The position numbers and the translations under genes are program-made. A DNA stretch of 62,637 nt from Crocosphaera sp. Lineage in GTDB: Bacteria > Cyanobacteriota > Cyanobacteriia > Cyanobacteriales > Microcystaceae. Where the stretch lies: the NCBI GenBank assembly GCA_030065205.1, contig JASJDN010000027.1:1-62637 (forward strand), given 5' to 3'. Under the pieces are notes generated by a model. It worked only from the letters and a program-made list of their open reading frames with translations. It did not search any database and was not told the DNA's origin. Position 1 is the stretch's first letter. Each line of letters begins with the position of its first letter. Below, piece by piece: positions 1 to 8,031 of this stretch.

Positions 1-136
1 TATAGCAATCAGGTTTCAGTTGTGAGAAAATGACAAAGAGGATTTAACATTGTTAAATCCCTACAGCAGCTTATTGGTAGGGACATAATATTATTATGTC
101 CTCATGGGTTCTCATATATCATTCCTGATTGCTATA
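1..136. repeat. MITE-like element with terminal inverted repeats
   Basis: The 13-base sequence TATAGCAATCAGG at 1-13 returns as its exact reverse complement at about 124-136. Inside lies a perfect odd palindrome, GGACATAATA-T-TATTATGTCC, at about 81-101. There is no coding potential. Short AT-rich elements with such ends are common in cyanobacterial genomes. The element touches the window edge, so its left end may be incomplete. Confidence 0.55.
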
Positions 137-218
137 CTTTATCTATAGTGTTATTAATTATAATAAAAACATTCTATTTTTGACTATCGATTATTTCTAT
201 TTCACTCCTTCATCCTAA

Positions 219-2570
219 ATGACACAATTTGAAGAGCAATCTAATAATAATACTGTTGGTGATCAACCAACTATAGAAGATACCCTTGGTTTTACCCCTT
301 ATGTTGTTGCCATAGCTGAATTTTTAACTCATCCTGATACAAAACCACCACTCACCATTTCGATAGAAGGAGAATGGGGAAGTGGGAAATCTTCTTTTAT
401 GAAACAACTTGAAGCTGAAATTAAAACGAAGTCTGAAGAGTTAAAAACAGCACCCTTAAAAGAAATTGAACAAAATATTATTGTTAGTAAAAACCAAATT
501 TACTGGCGTGATTTATCAACTACATTGAATTTTTTACGTTCAGGATTAAAATGGACATTAGTTAAAATAAACTTGACCTTAAAGAAAAAAACAAAAACTG
601 TGTGGTTTAATGCTTGGAGACATGATAAAGCTGAATCGCTTTGGGCTGCTTTTGCCTTATCTTTTTTAGAACAATTATCTAAAAACAACAGTTTTAAGGA
701 TTATATTCCTAATCTATTGAGTTATCTTAAGTTAATTACATCTCGTTTAAAAGTGAAAGAAAAACCATTAAACTTTATACAGAGCTTGGCTATGATAGTC
801 TTGATAGGAAGTTTGATAGGAGCCATTCTAATTATATATTTTAAAGTCGGTAAAAAGGGAGCTAATGAATGGGCTGAAAATGTTGAAAATCTTATTAAAT
901 CTGGCACAGAGGAAGAGAAAAATAATACAGAGGAAGAGGAAAATAATACAGATGAAGGGAATAAACAAGAGATAAATGAAACAGTTGATGAACAAGAGTC
1001 AAATGGTGTTTTAACTTGGTTATTAATTCTGGGAGGGACTGGTGGTTCCGTTGCCGGTATCGGTAAACTTGTGGTGGTATTAAGGGATTTAATTGGTGAT
1101 CCTAAAATGAATTTAACTAAATATATTAAATCCCCTGATTATGAGCAAAAAGTTACCTTTATCGAACAATTCCATCAAGATTTCTCGAAAATTGTAAATG
1201 CTTATGCAGGTAAAGATGAGAAAGTTTATGTCTTTATTGATGATCTTGATCGTTGTGAATTAGGTAAATCTGCTGATTTATTACAAGCTTTAAATCTCAT
1301 GATTTCTAGTGATCCGAATCTAATTTTTATCTTAGGGATTGATCGAGAAAAAGTTGCCGCAGCCATCACTTTTAAACAAAAAGATGTCCTTCCTTTTCTA
1401 GCCTCAATTACAGTAGAAAATAAGAATCACCCCAATGAAGATAATCGGTTAAGAAAAAAAGTGAACTATGGGTTTAATTATCTTGAAAAATTTATTCAAT
1501 TATCATTTATTGTTCCTCAACCTTCTCAACATATATTAAGAAATTTTCTAAGAGGTATAGATTCTAAAAAGATAGAAGACTCTCAAACTATTTCGCCCAA
1601 TGAATTAGCTATTTTCCCTATTTTTAAAAAAGAGTTGAACAAAGAAAATCTCCAAAAAGCTCTAGAGATGGTTGCCCCTTTCTTTAATTATAATCCTCGT
1701 TATTTAAAACGCTATATTAATGAACTTAAACTCGCTACTTACATTGCTTATTATTCTATTGGAGTTTCCCTACGAATATCAGAAAGAGAACAGATAACCC
1801 TAGAACAAATTGCTAAGTTTACTGCACTTATTCTGAAATATCCTCGTCTTCTTCTTGACCTAAAAAATCGTCCTAATTTACTTTCTGAACTAGAAGATGA
1901 AGCTCTTGCATCTCGTACTTCAGAGTCATCTAATGAAAATAATCAAGAGAGAACGCAAGCTAGTTTCTGGGTTAAGTCTGACTCAAAATTAAAAGACTTA
2001 CTTCTCTATAATCCAGTAGCAAATGAAAATAATCGACAAATCCATCCAGATTATAGTCTAAAAAATGAATCTATTAAAAAACTCCTACAAGTTTCCCCAT
2101 CAGGGATATCCCCTAAATATTTTAAACTCCGAGACTTCCTCGCAGCAGGGAAATGGAAGGAAGCAGACCAAGAAACCAGTGACGTTATGCTGAGAGTCGC
2201 TAACCTAGTCTCTGAGGGGTCTTTAAGGTTTGACGATATCGATAATTTCCCCTGTGACGACTTACGCACCATCGATCAACTTTGGGTACACTACAGTGAG
2301 GGAAAATTTGGCTTCAGTGTTCAGCAAAAAATCTATATGGATGAATTAGGAGGAACAAGAGACTATAATGAAAAAATCTGGCACGAGTTTTGCGATCGTG
2401 TTGGTTGGAGAGAAGGAGGAAGCTATGTGAGTTACTTACATCTCACTTTTGAATTATTAGATACTACACCAGAGGGACACCTCCCAATTAGTCTGTATAA
2501 GGAGAATACGTTAGGATTTTATCACCGCGTCTCTTCTCTCGCGCAAAGACTTGTAACCTGTGAGGTATAA
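219..2570 (+). CDS. KAP family P-loop NTPase, membrane-anchored
   Basis: A 783-residue protein. Walker A is GEWGSGKSS at residues 51-59, and Walker B is VFIDDLDRC near residue 340, the signature of the KAP family. Two hydrophobic stretches near residues 185-209 and 263-288 lie between the Walker motifs and flank an acidic low-complexity stretch rich in E and N. Membrane segments inserted in the NTPase domain are typical of KAP proteins. The C-terminal third has no recognisable domain. KAP NTPases include the phage-exclusion protein PifA, and many sit in mobile or defence contexts, but no partner gene is visible here. The ATG at 219 was chosen because it is the first start of the frame. A MITE-like repeat lies just upstream. 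Family is confident; function is unknown. Confidence 0.85.
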   Translation: MTQFEEQSNNNTVGDQPTIEDTLGFTPYVVAIAEFLTHPDTKPPLTISIEGEWGSGKSSFMKQLEAEIKTKSEELKTAPLKEIEQNIIVSKNQIYWRDLSTTLNFLRSGLKWTLVKINLTLKKKTKTVWFNAWRHDKAESLWAAFALSFLEQLSKNNSFKDYIPNLLSYLKLITSRLKVKEKPLNFIQSLAMIVLIGSLIGAILIIYFKVGKKGANEWAENVENLIKSGTEEEKNNTEEEENNTDEGNKQEINETVDEQESNGVLTWLLILGGTGGSVAGIGKLVVVLRDLIGDPKMNLTKYIKSPDYEQKVTFIEQFHQDFSKIVNAYAGKDEKVYVFIDDLDRCELGKSADLLQALNLMISSDPNLIFILGIDREKVAAAITFKQKDVLPFLASITVENKNHPNEDNRLRKKVNYGFNYLEKFIQLSFIVPQPSQHILRNFLRGIDSKKIEDSQTISPNELAIFPIFKKELNKENLQKALEMVAPFFNYNPRYLKRYINELKLATYIAYYSIGVSLRISEREQITLEQIAKFTALILKYPRLLLDLKNRPNLLSELEDEALASRTSESSNENNQERTQASFWVKSDSKLKDLLLYNPVANENNRQIHPDYSLKNESIKKLLQVSPSGISPKYFKLRDFLAAGKWKEADQETSDVMLRVANLVSEGSLRFDDIDNFPCDDLRTIDQLWVHYSEGKFGFSVQQKIYMDELGGTRDYNEKIWHEFCDRVGWREGGSYVSYLHLTFELLDTTPEGHLPISLYKENTLGFYHRVSSLAQRLVTCEV

Positions 2571-2676
2571 CACTTTCAGGCGTTTGTCAAGAGTTAATTT
2601 TCCGTTCTTTTTTTACGAGTTCACGCGCTTCGCAAAGGCAAAAGTCAAAAGTTAAAAGTCAAAAATTAATTTTTTA

Positions 2677-2784
2677 AGACCGTAGGGTGGGCAAATCAGA
2701 GATTTATCAGGACTACCCGTAAAGTAAAAAACATTGCCCACCAGACAAAACTGGTTTTTAATATTTCTTGAACAAACAGTCTCT
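2677..2784. repeat. ~108-bp dispersed repeat, copy A
   Basis: This stretch, starting AAGACCGTAGGGTGGGCAAA and ending CAAACAGTCTCT, recurs almost unchanged at about 3296-3404 in the same orientation. Only a handful of bases differ. Copy A ends at the stop codon of the minus-strand gene at 2784-3227. Just upstream, at about 2640-2668, is a short tandem repeat of AAAAGTCAAAAGTT type. End positions are good to about one base. Confidence 0.75.
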
Positions 2785-3227
2785 TAATCTTTAGGGAGTG
2801 GAACAGGTGTCGAAAAATTTCCGACAGGGGTTCCATTGAGAACAATCGTAGGGTTTTGGTCACACAGACCAAACTTAGCTTGCCAACGAGACGGAAAATC
2901 AGGGTCTATAAATCTAATCTCAAATCGACCCCAATAATAACTAGGTTCACCATTCATTCCTTCTCTATAGGTATCGCAGCGACGGGAAGAACTAGACTGT
3001 ACCCAATAACCATTATAAGATCCTCGATTCTTAAAATTTCCCCCTAAACCATCTATAAAAATATGTCCCAGTTCATCCCCATAACTCCAAACTGCCGTCG
3101 TTTTTCTATCTTCAAGATAAATTACTTTATATTCTTCCGTTGACCACACCTCATCCCCATAGGCATTTTTTGGGAAAAATAAAACATTTAAGAAGACAAA
3201 TAAAAGTAAAAAATAATTCTGTTTCAT
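2784..3227 (-). CDS. Hypothetical exported protein
   Basis: A 147-residue protein with a clear signal peptide: MKQNY, a hydrophobic run of about 17 residues, then a probable cleavage site after NAYG near residue 24. The mature part is rich in Trp, Tyr and Gly and has two cysteines (in RRCDT and GLCDQ) that could form a disulfide. I recognise no family. The gene lies exactly between two copies of a ~108-bp direct repeat, with its stop codon inside copy A, so gene and repeats may have moved or duplicated together. Expression and function are unknown. Confidence 0.6.
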   Translation of the reverse strand: MKQNYFLLLFVFLNVLFFPKNAYGDEVWSTEEYKVIYLEDRKTTAVWSYGDELGHIFIDGLGGNFKNRGSYNGYWVQSSSSRRCDTYREGMNGEPSYYWGRFEIRFIDPDFPSRWQAKFGLCDQNPTIVLNGTPVGNFSTPVPLPKD

Positions 3228-3295
3228 CTCATCAATTTTTTAACCTCATCTCACCTTAATCATTTAACTATAGCACTAGGTATTAGGGTTAGCAA

Positions 3296-3404
3296 AAGAC
3301 CGTAGGGTGGGCAAATCAGAGATTTATCTGGACTACCCGTAAAGTAAAAAACTTTGCCCACCAAACAAAACTGGTTTTCAATATGTCTTGAACAAACAGT
3401 CTCT
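3296..3404. repeat. ~108-bp dispersed repeat, copy B
   Basis: Second copy of the repeat at 2677-2784, same orientation, about 620 bases downstream. The core GTAGGGTGGGCAAATCAGAG and the end CAAACAGTCTCT are shared. It lies in the 5' region of the secreted-protein gene, between it and the next minus-strand gene. Confidence 0.75.
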
Positions 3405-3441
3405 GAGATTTGGAGTCTCTCGCAATGACAAACAAAGATAT

Positions 3442-3466
3442 AAAAAAACCCCGTCAAATGACGAGG
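3442..3466 (-). terminator. Intrinsic terminator of the 65-residue gene
   Basis: On the minus strand CCTCGTC-ATTT-GACGGGG forms a 7-bp stem with one G:U pair and is followed by seven T. It sits about 33 bases after the stop codon at 3499, which supports that small gene being real. Confidence 0.7.
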
Positions 3467-3498
3467 TAAAGAACAAGAGAAAACGGTCAAAACTGTAA

Positions 3499-3696
3499 TT
3501 AACGTCCTAATTTTTGAGAATAAGAAACTAAACCAGCACTCACCACTTGACCATAGTTATTGAGGCGATCTTGTTGTCCGGTACGAGTAGGGGCTAAAAA
3601 TGTATCGGTTAAACCTATTGCAGCAAACATAACAGTAGCAGTGAGAATGATGTAGTTACGGACGATGATGGTGTTGGTGGTGGTGGTGTTAAACAT
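3499..3696 (-). CDS. Small single-span membrane protein
   Basis: A 65-residue protein. After a Thr-rich start there is one hydrophobic segment (about residues 10-30), followed by a polar tail with TGQQDRLNNYGQVVSAGL. An AGAGGT Shine-Dalgarno-like site lies just before the ATG, and a good intrinsic terminator follows the stop codon, so it looks like a self-contained transcription unit. I do not recognise the family. Its size and layout resemble small thylakoid-membrane proteins of cyanobacteria, but no photosystem motif is present. Confidence 0.6.
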   Translation of the reverse strand: MFNTTTTNTIIVRNYIILTATVMFAAIGLTDTFLAPTRTGQQDRLNNYGQVVSAGLVSYSQKLGR

Positions 3697-3859
3697 TGGT
3701 GTGACCTCTTTTTTTCTCTTGTTACCTTTATATTAGGAGGTCATCAGGGGTGATGTCAGTCCCAAAAACAAGGTATATTCAACGTTTTGACGATTTTTTT
3801 TTCTCCTTATAAGTGGAATAAAGTGGAATTTTTATTCCATTGATATGAACTTGCTGTAC

Positions 3860-4013
3860 TTTGGGCAAACTAAGAACAGATAAGAACAAGTCAACAAAGA
3901 TAAAGACTTGCCTTTTCAAAACATCTTTAATAGTCAAAATTGATCTTTTATCTCGTGCGTCGTTTGCATTTCATGGAATCTCCTCCTTTACCTCAGTCTT
4001 ACTGAGGTTTTTT
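3860..4013 (+). ncRNA. Candidate small RNA with CU-rich anti-SD motif
   Basis: A plus-strand intrinsic terminator ends here, but no plausible plus-strand gene lies upstream. The flanking genes are both on the minus strand. Just before the terminator hairpin is an unpaired pyrimidine-rich run, ATCTCCTCCTTTA, complementary to Shine-Dalgarno sequences. Trans-acting cyanobacterial sRNAs such as PsrR1 have this general design. The 5' end is a guess, no promoter was identified, and the sequence is not claimed to be PsrR1. Confidence 0.3.
3991..4013 (+). terminator. Intrinsic terminator, plus strand
   Basis: CCTCAGT-CTT-ACTGAGG followed by TTTTTT. The U-tract exists only on the plus strand, so it ends a plus-strand transcript beginning somewhere after about 3700. 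Confidence 0.6.
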
Positions 4014-4031
4014 AGTGTATCACAGTATTCT

Positions 4032-4307
4032 CTAATTATTGACCGCCAATATCCAACTATAAGCAACCATAAGAACAAACAGTAAACCAATCAAAAACTC
4101 AGTATGAGTAGAGATCCAATGAGATAGACTATCTCTAAAAAAGCGCAAACTTTCTCGTCTTTTTTGCCCCAGTTGCTTCATCAACATTTCTACTTCTCGA
4201 TCAACTTCCTCGATGGATAACTCTCCTTGCTGATAACGAGATTCAATATCGTCCAGTTGTTGCCAGTATTCAGTCGTCGCTTCAAATAGGTTAGGGAACA
4301 TGGTCAT
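4032..4307 (-). CDS. Small tail-anchored hypothetical protein
   Basis: A 91-residue protein. Residues 1-60 are predicted helical and highly charged (QQLDDIESRYQQGELSIEE, then KQLGQKRRES), and residues about 70-88 form one membrane segment, IGLLFVLMVAYSWIL. This is a C-terminal anchor with a cytoplasmic coiled-coil-like domain. No family is recognised. An ATG three codons into the frame (MFPNL) is an alternative start. Confidence 0.6.
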   Translation of the reverse strand: MTMFPNLFEATTEYWQQLDDIESRYQQGELSIEEVDREVEMLMKQLGQKRRESLRFFRDSLSHWISTHTEFLIGLLFVLMVAYSWILAVNN

Positions 4308-4398
4308 TAAATGATCTTATATTAAGCTTTATTACCTTTATTATAAGAAACTTTACATAATAGTTACAATACGGTATACCTCACTATCCCCTACTAAT

Positions 4399-4519
4399 AG
4401 CAGTTTTCAATTGGGTGTATCAAGATTTTAGTGAAGTTGAGTGTGGGAAGTGTGGGAGGGGTGGGGAGTGTGGGGGGAATTTTTATTTTCATTGTTAGTC
4501 TATTGATATGAAAACTGCT
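4399..4519. repeat. MITE-like repeat with G-rich core
   Basis: AGCAGTTTTCA at 4399-4409 is matched by its reverse complement TGAAAACTGCT at 4509-4519. Between them lies a strand-asymmetric G-rich block (about 4440-4480) with repeated runs of three to six G separated by one to four bases. That is sufficient for G-quadruplex formation on the plus strand. No gene is present. Confidence 0.5.
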
Positions 4520-4629
4520 CTAAAACTAGATTTGACCCTTATTAGTCCATCACCAAATCTAAAGAAAATGTTAAGAAAATCTAAAAACGATACATAAAAC
4601 TTTACAATGGACTCATAAGATAAATACCG

Positions 4630-4692
4630 CCAGCCATCTTATATAAAGGCTGGTTTATAACAAACCACCCCAAGGATAATTAATCTTTGGGG
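4630..4692 (+). promoter_or_regulatory. Two hairpins in the leader of the DUF1400 gene
   Basis: Two successive stems: CCAGCC/GGCTGG (4630-4653) and CCCCAAG/CTTTGGGG (4668-4692), the second followed by TTAATTTT. They lie 70-130 bases before the ATG at 4764. They could be a terminator of upstream transcription or a leader attenuator; the sequence does not decide. Confidence 0.35.
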
Positions 4693-4763
4693 TTAATTTT
4701 GGTAAAAAAATATGAATTTAGTTAAAATGATAAGTATAAAAATCTAACTAAATAGATAATTTA

Positions 4764-5315
4764 ATGATGAGACAACAGAAAAACAATTTATTGAATAAAT
4801 ATCGACTTATTTTTAGTTTCATGTTAGCTATTATGGGGATAGCATCGACAAAACTCCCATGCCAAGCAGCCGAAACCGTTGTCTTAAAGTATAGTATTTT
4901 ACGAGAGTCTGTTTCCGTTGAAGAATTAAGTCACTTAGCTAATACAGGAGAAGCTTCAAGATCCCTAAGATCCTATTTAAAATTAGCCAATAAAGAACCA
5001 GAAGAATTAAGAGCATTATTGAATAATAACGTCGACGTTGACCCCGTTTTTCTCTCTAAAGTTCTGAATAGTTTTGCAGGAAGTATGGTCCTTGATCCCG
5101 TTGGAGAAGTGATTCATACCCCATCAAAACGAGCTAATAGAGAATCATTAAGAGGGGCGTTAGTCACCTCTGCTTTATCCGATAAAAATATACGCTTAAT
5201 TGAAATTCTTGAAAACTATCCCACCGAAGAACTTCACGTAGACGGCGATCGCTTGGCAGAAATTTATCAAAGTATTGAAGGATTTGTCAGTAACGTCCCT
5301 CGTCTTCCGTTTTAA
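4764..5315 (+). CDS. Exported DUF1400-type protein
   Basis: A 183-residue protein with an N-terminal signal sequence (basic start, hydrophobic core at about 14-28, cleavage probably after CQAA). The mature start, AETVVLKYSILRESVSVEEL, fits the DUF1400 domain found in cyanobacteria, often at the N terminus of secreted alpha/beta-hydrolases. No hydrolase domain follows here, so it is either a stand-alone DUF1400 protein or a shortened relative. Two leader hairpins lie upstream. Family assignment is moderately sure; function is unknown. Confidence 0.65.
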   Translation: MMRQQKNNLLNKYRLIFSFMLAIMGIASTKLPCQAAETVVLKYSILRESVSVEELSHLANTGEASRSLRSYLKLANKEPEELRALLNNNVDVDPVFLSKVLNSFAGSMVLDPVGEVIHTPSKRANRESLRGALVTSALSDKNIRLIEILENYPTEELHVDGDRLAEIYQSIEGFVSNVPRLPF

Positions 5316-5429
5316 TTGATTTAGGGAAGGGGAATAGGGAACAGGAAATAGTTGCAAATGTGAAGATTTCCTTTAAAATTGATACAGTTTCTTGATGGAT
5401 TTAACCCTGCTATTCTGTATCCTAATTCC

Positions 5430-5453
5430 GTTCGGCTGATTTTACGGCCGAAC
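5430..5453. terminator. Hairpin between DUF1400 gene and acyl-AMP ligase
   Basis: GTTCGG(C)...(GG)CCGAAC forms a short GC-rich stem 115 bases after the DUF1400 stop codon and 35 bases before the next ATG. No long U-tract follows, so terminator activity is uncertain. Confidence 0.3.
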
Positions 5454-5486
5454 TCTATATTCTGACTCCTTGTTCTAAATATAACT

Positions 5487-7277
5487 ATGACTCAAAGCTT
5501 AGAAAAATCTATAACCACTCCCACCACCCTGATAGAATTATTACGCTTACGGGCTGATCAAACGCCTAACGGTCACGCCTATACTTTTTTAATAGACGGA
5601 AAACGAGAAACCCCACCTTTAACCTATGGAGAATTAGATCGACAAGCCAAAGCGATCGCTACCCTACTCCAAAAATATCAAGCCAGAGGCGAAAGAGCAT
5701 TACTGTTATACCCCCAAGGGTTAGAGGTGATCGCAGCCTTCTGTGGCTGTTTATATAGCGGTGTCATTGCCATTCCCGTCCCCCCACCAGAGTCCGGAAG
5801 ACTGAAGCGAACCTTACCCCGTTTACGGGCTATTGTTCAGGATGCCAATGCTACCTTTGCGTTAACCACAGAGGCTATTTTATCCCTCGTAGAAGAGGTT
5901 AAAGAAGAATTTCCTGAATTTGAGCAAATGAAGTGGATCGACACCGCCACGGTTGATTTATCCTTGGCTGAGGGATGGGAAGATCCCCAGGTGGATAAAG
6001 ACGAATTAGCTTACTTACAATACACCTCTGGGTCCACTTCCACACCCAAAGGAGTCATGTTATCCCACTTCAATTTAATGCACCACGCCCGCTATTTACA
6101 ACGGGCCTGTGGTTACGATGAACATAGTATTACCCATACTTGGATGCCCTATTTTCACGACTATGGGTTAGTGGAAGGGATGACGGTTCCTCTCTACAAC
6201 GGAACCCCTTGTTACTTGATGTCTCCTTTTTCGTTTATTAAGCGTCCCATTCAATGGTTAAAGAACATCACCAAATATAAAGTTACCCATTCCCAGGCCC
6301 CTAACTTCGCCTACGATCTCTGTTTACGTCGCTTAAAAAGCAAAGATATAGCCCAACTAGACTTAAGTAGCTGGGAAGCAGCCGGAAATGCGGCTGAACC
6401 CATTAACCCTAGGGTCATGATGAATTTTGTGGAAACGTTTTCCCCCTGTGGGTTTCGTTGGGAAACTTTTGCCCCTGCTTATGGGTTAGCAGAATATACT
6501 TTACTGGTATCTACTAAACCGAAGGGAACCCATCCCGTTTTTGCTTGTTTAGATGCGTCGGCTTTGGAACAGGATAAAATTGTGGAGGCTGACCCCCAAC
6601 AGGAAAAAGGAACCCGTATTATGGCCAGTTGTGGTCAGTTAGTGTGTGAGACAAAATTGGCGATCGTTAACCCCGATACCTTAACCCGTTGCGCGGAGGA
6701 TGAAGTGGGAGAAATATGGGTATCTGACCCCAGTATGGCCCAAGGGTATTGGCAACGGAAAGAGGCTACAGAAGAAACATTCCAAGCCTACATTAAAGAT
6801 ACTCAAGAGGGTCCTTTTTTAAGAACAGGGGATTTAGGGTTTTTCAAAGACGGAGAACTCTATATTACGGGACGGATGAAAGACTTAATTATTATCCGAG
6901 GAACCAATCATTATCCCCAAGATATTGAGTGGACGGTACAACATCTTAACCCTGTTTTTCGGTCGGACTATGGGGCTGCTTTTTCTGTGGAAGTGGATGG
7001 GGAAGAACAATTAGTAGTGGTTCAAGAGTTGGAAAGAAGAAGCGGAGAGTTAGACTTTGAGCAATTATTAGGAGATATTCGTCAAGAAATTGCTGAAGAA
7101 CACGAAATCCAAACCTACGCCATCGTTTTAGCCAGATCAGGAACGGTCTTAAAAACCGCCAGTGGTAAAATTCAGCGTCGCGCTTGTCGTCAAAACTTCT
7201 TGAATGGAACCATTAATATTGCTGCGGTTTGGAGTGATAATTCTGAAATTATGAACCAGTTTTCTGACGTTTCATAA
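5487..7277 (+). CDS. Fatty acyl-AMP ligase (FAAL), stand-alone
   Basis: A 596-residue adenylate-forming enzyme. The AMP-binding core motif YTSGSTSTPKGVMLSH is at about residues 179-194. The TGDLGFF motif is near 446, and the hinge and C-terminal region GRMKDLIIIRGTNHYPQDIE is near 462-481. Length and the spacing after the hinge fit the FAAL/FadD32 group, which activates fatty acids as acyl-AMP for transfer to an acyl carrier protein rather than to CoA. No carrier-protein or PKS domain is fused, and none is encoded nearby, so the acceptor must be elsewhere. A strong hairpin terminator follows. The activity class is confident; the product pathway is not known from this window. Confidence 0.88.
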   Translation: MTQSLEKSITTPTTLIELLRLRADQTPNGHAYTFLIDGKRETPPLTYGELDRQAKAIATLLQKYQARGERALLLYPQGLEVIAAFCGCLYSGVIAIPVPPPESGRLKRTLPRLRAIVQDANATFALTTEAILSLVEEVKEEFPEFEQMKWIDTATVDLSLAEGWEDPQVDKDELAYLQYTSGSTSTPKGVMLSHFNLMHHARYLQRACGYDEHSITHTWMPYFHDYGLVEGMTVPLYNGTPCYLMSPFSFIKRPIQWLKNITKYKVTHSQAPNFAYDLCLRRLKSKDIAQLDLSSWEAAGNAAEPINPRVMMNFVETFSPCGFRWETFAPAYGLAEYTLLVSTKPKGTHPVFACLDASALEQDKIVEADPQQEKGTRIMASCGQLVCETKLAIVNPDTLTRCAEDEVGEIWVSDPSMAQGYWQRKEATEETFQAYIKDTQEGPFLRTGDLGFFKDGELYITGRMKDLIIIRGTNHYPQDIEWTVQHLNPVFRSDYGAAFSVEVDGEEQLVVVQELERRSGELDFEQLLGDIRQEIAEEHEIQTYAIVLARSGTVLKTASGKIQRRACRQNFLNGTINIAAVWSDNSEIMNQFSDVS

Positions 7278-7287
7278 CCCTTGTTAA

Positions 7288-7310
7288 CCCCCCTTGTTTA
7301 AGGGGGGTTT
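7288..7310 (+). terminator. Hairpin terminator after the acyl-AMP ligase
   Basis: CCCCCCTT-GTTT-AAGGGGGG followed by TTTGGGGGG, starting 11 bases after the stop codon. The C6/G6 hairpin plus a second G6 run is a form often seen as a dispersed repeat in cyanobacteria, so it may be both repeat and terminator. Confidence 0.55.
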
Positions 7311-7378
7311 GGGGGGATCTAGAACCTTAGCCCCAAAAACGCTATAATTGGAAAAGAATAGGATTATTGTCCCCATAA

Positions 7379-7451
7379 CCAGGGTTGGCCGAGCGGTTTA
7401 GGCAACGAACTCATAATTCGTGCTAGGCAGGTTCAACTCCTGCACCCTGGA
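7379..7451 (+). tRNA. tRNA-Met (anticodon CAT)
   Basis: A complete 73-base cloverleaf. The acceptor arm is CCAGGGT/ACCCTGG with discriminator A. The D arm is GCC/GGC, the anticodon stem ACGAA/TTCGT with loop CTCATAA (anticodon at 7412-7414), and the T arm GCAGG-TTCAACT-CCTGC. The 3' CCA is not encoded. CAT could also belong to a tRNA-Ile whose C34 is modified to lysidine. It is not the initiator type, because the acceptor arm is fully paired at position 1. Confidence 0.9.
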
Positions 7452-7563
7452 TTTTGATAACTACTTAAATTCACCCGATCGGATGATTCTTGTGGGGGAA
7501 GATTTCAAGGACAGATTATCCTTCAATAGTGAGGTAAGTTGCTAGAGCTAAAAAGGGTCAAAC

Positions 7564-8031
7564 TTGAAGAGTCCAACAGCAATTAGGCGATCGCCAGAAA
7601 ATCAGATCAAACCTGTTTGTCTTTATGCTAAACAATGTCCCTCTCTTAAAGCTATTAAAGCTATCAGAGAAGGACAAGACGTGGATAGATTATTGAGTCC
7701 CAAGTCTCATCAAGAAACAAACTTTGTGCGTGACTTTTTGAGTTACCTAAGTCTGTCTGCACTTTGCATTATTATGGGGCTTTTTATTGGGGTTTTAGGC
7801 TATCATTGGACAGCCAATTTAACTTGGCTGGATGCGACGGTGGAAGCGTCTATGATTCTCAGTGGAATGGGTCCAGTTAATCCGTTATTAACCAATAGTG
7901 CCAAGTTATTTGCTTCTCTTTATGCCTTGTTTAGTGGTTTAGTCTTTGTGTTAGCGATGGGTGTGGTTTTATCCCCATTAATTTATAGTTTGATGAAGCA
8001 ATTACGTCTCAATAAATGTCAAAAAGATTAG
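7564..8031 (+). CDS. Hypothetical two-span membrane protein
   Basis: A 155-residue protein with two hydrophobic segments, at about residues 58-80 (LSALCIIMGLFIGVLGYHW) and 117-142. The loop between them carries ATVEASMILSGMGPVNPL. The two-helix layout with a Gly-containing re-entrant-like loop recalls small ion-channel pores, but no selectivity-filter motif is clear. The only in-frame start before the first helix is a TTG, so the N terminus is uncertain. The stop codon overlaps that of the convergent gene at 8028-8375 by four bases. Confidence 0.6.
   Translation: MKSPTAIRRSPENQIKPVCLYAKQCPSLKAIKAIREGQDVDRLLSPKSHQETNFVRDFLSYLSLSALCIIMGLFIGVLGYHWTANLTWLDATVEASMILSGMGPVNPLLTNSAKLFASLYALFSGLVFVLAMGVVLSPLIYSLMKQLRLNKCQKD

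Noticed and set aside
3260..3490. Minus-strand open frame of 76 codons
   Set aside because: It lies mostly in the ~108-bp dispersed repeat and over the terminator of the next gene, with no protein-like features.
3861..4085. Plus-strand open frame of 74 codons
   Set aside because: It runs through an intrinsic terminator and into the opposite-strand gene; a noncoding transcript is more plausible.
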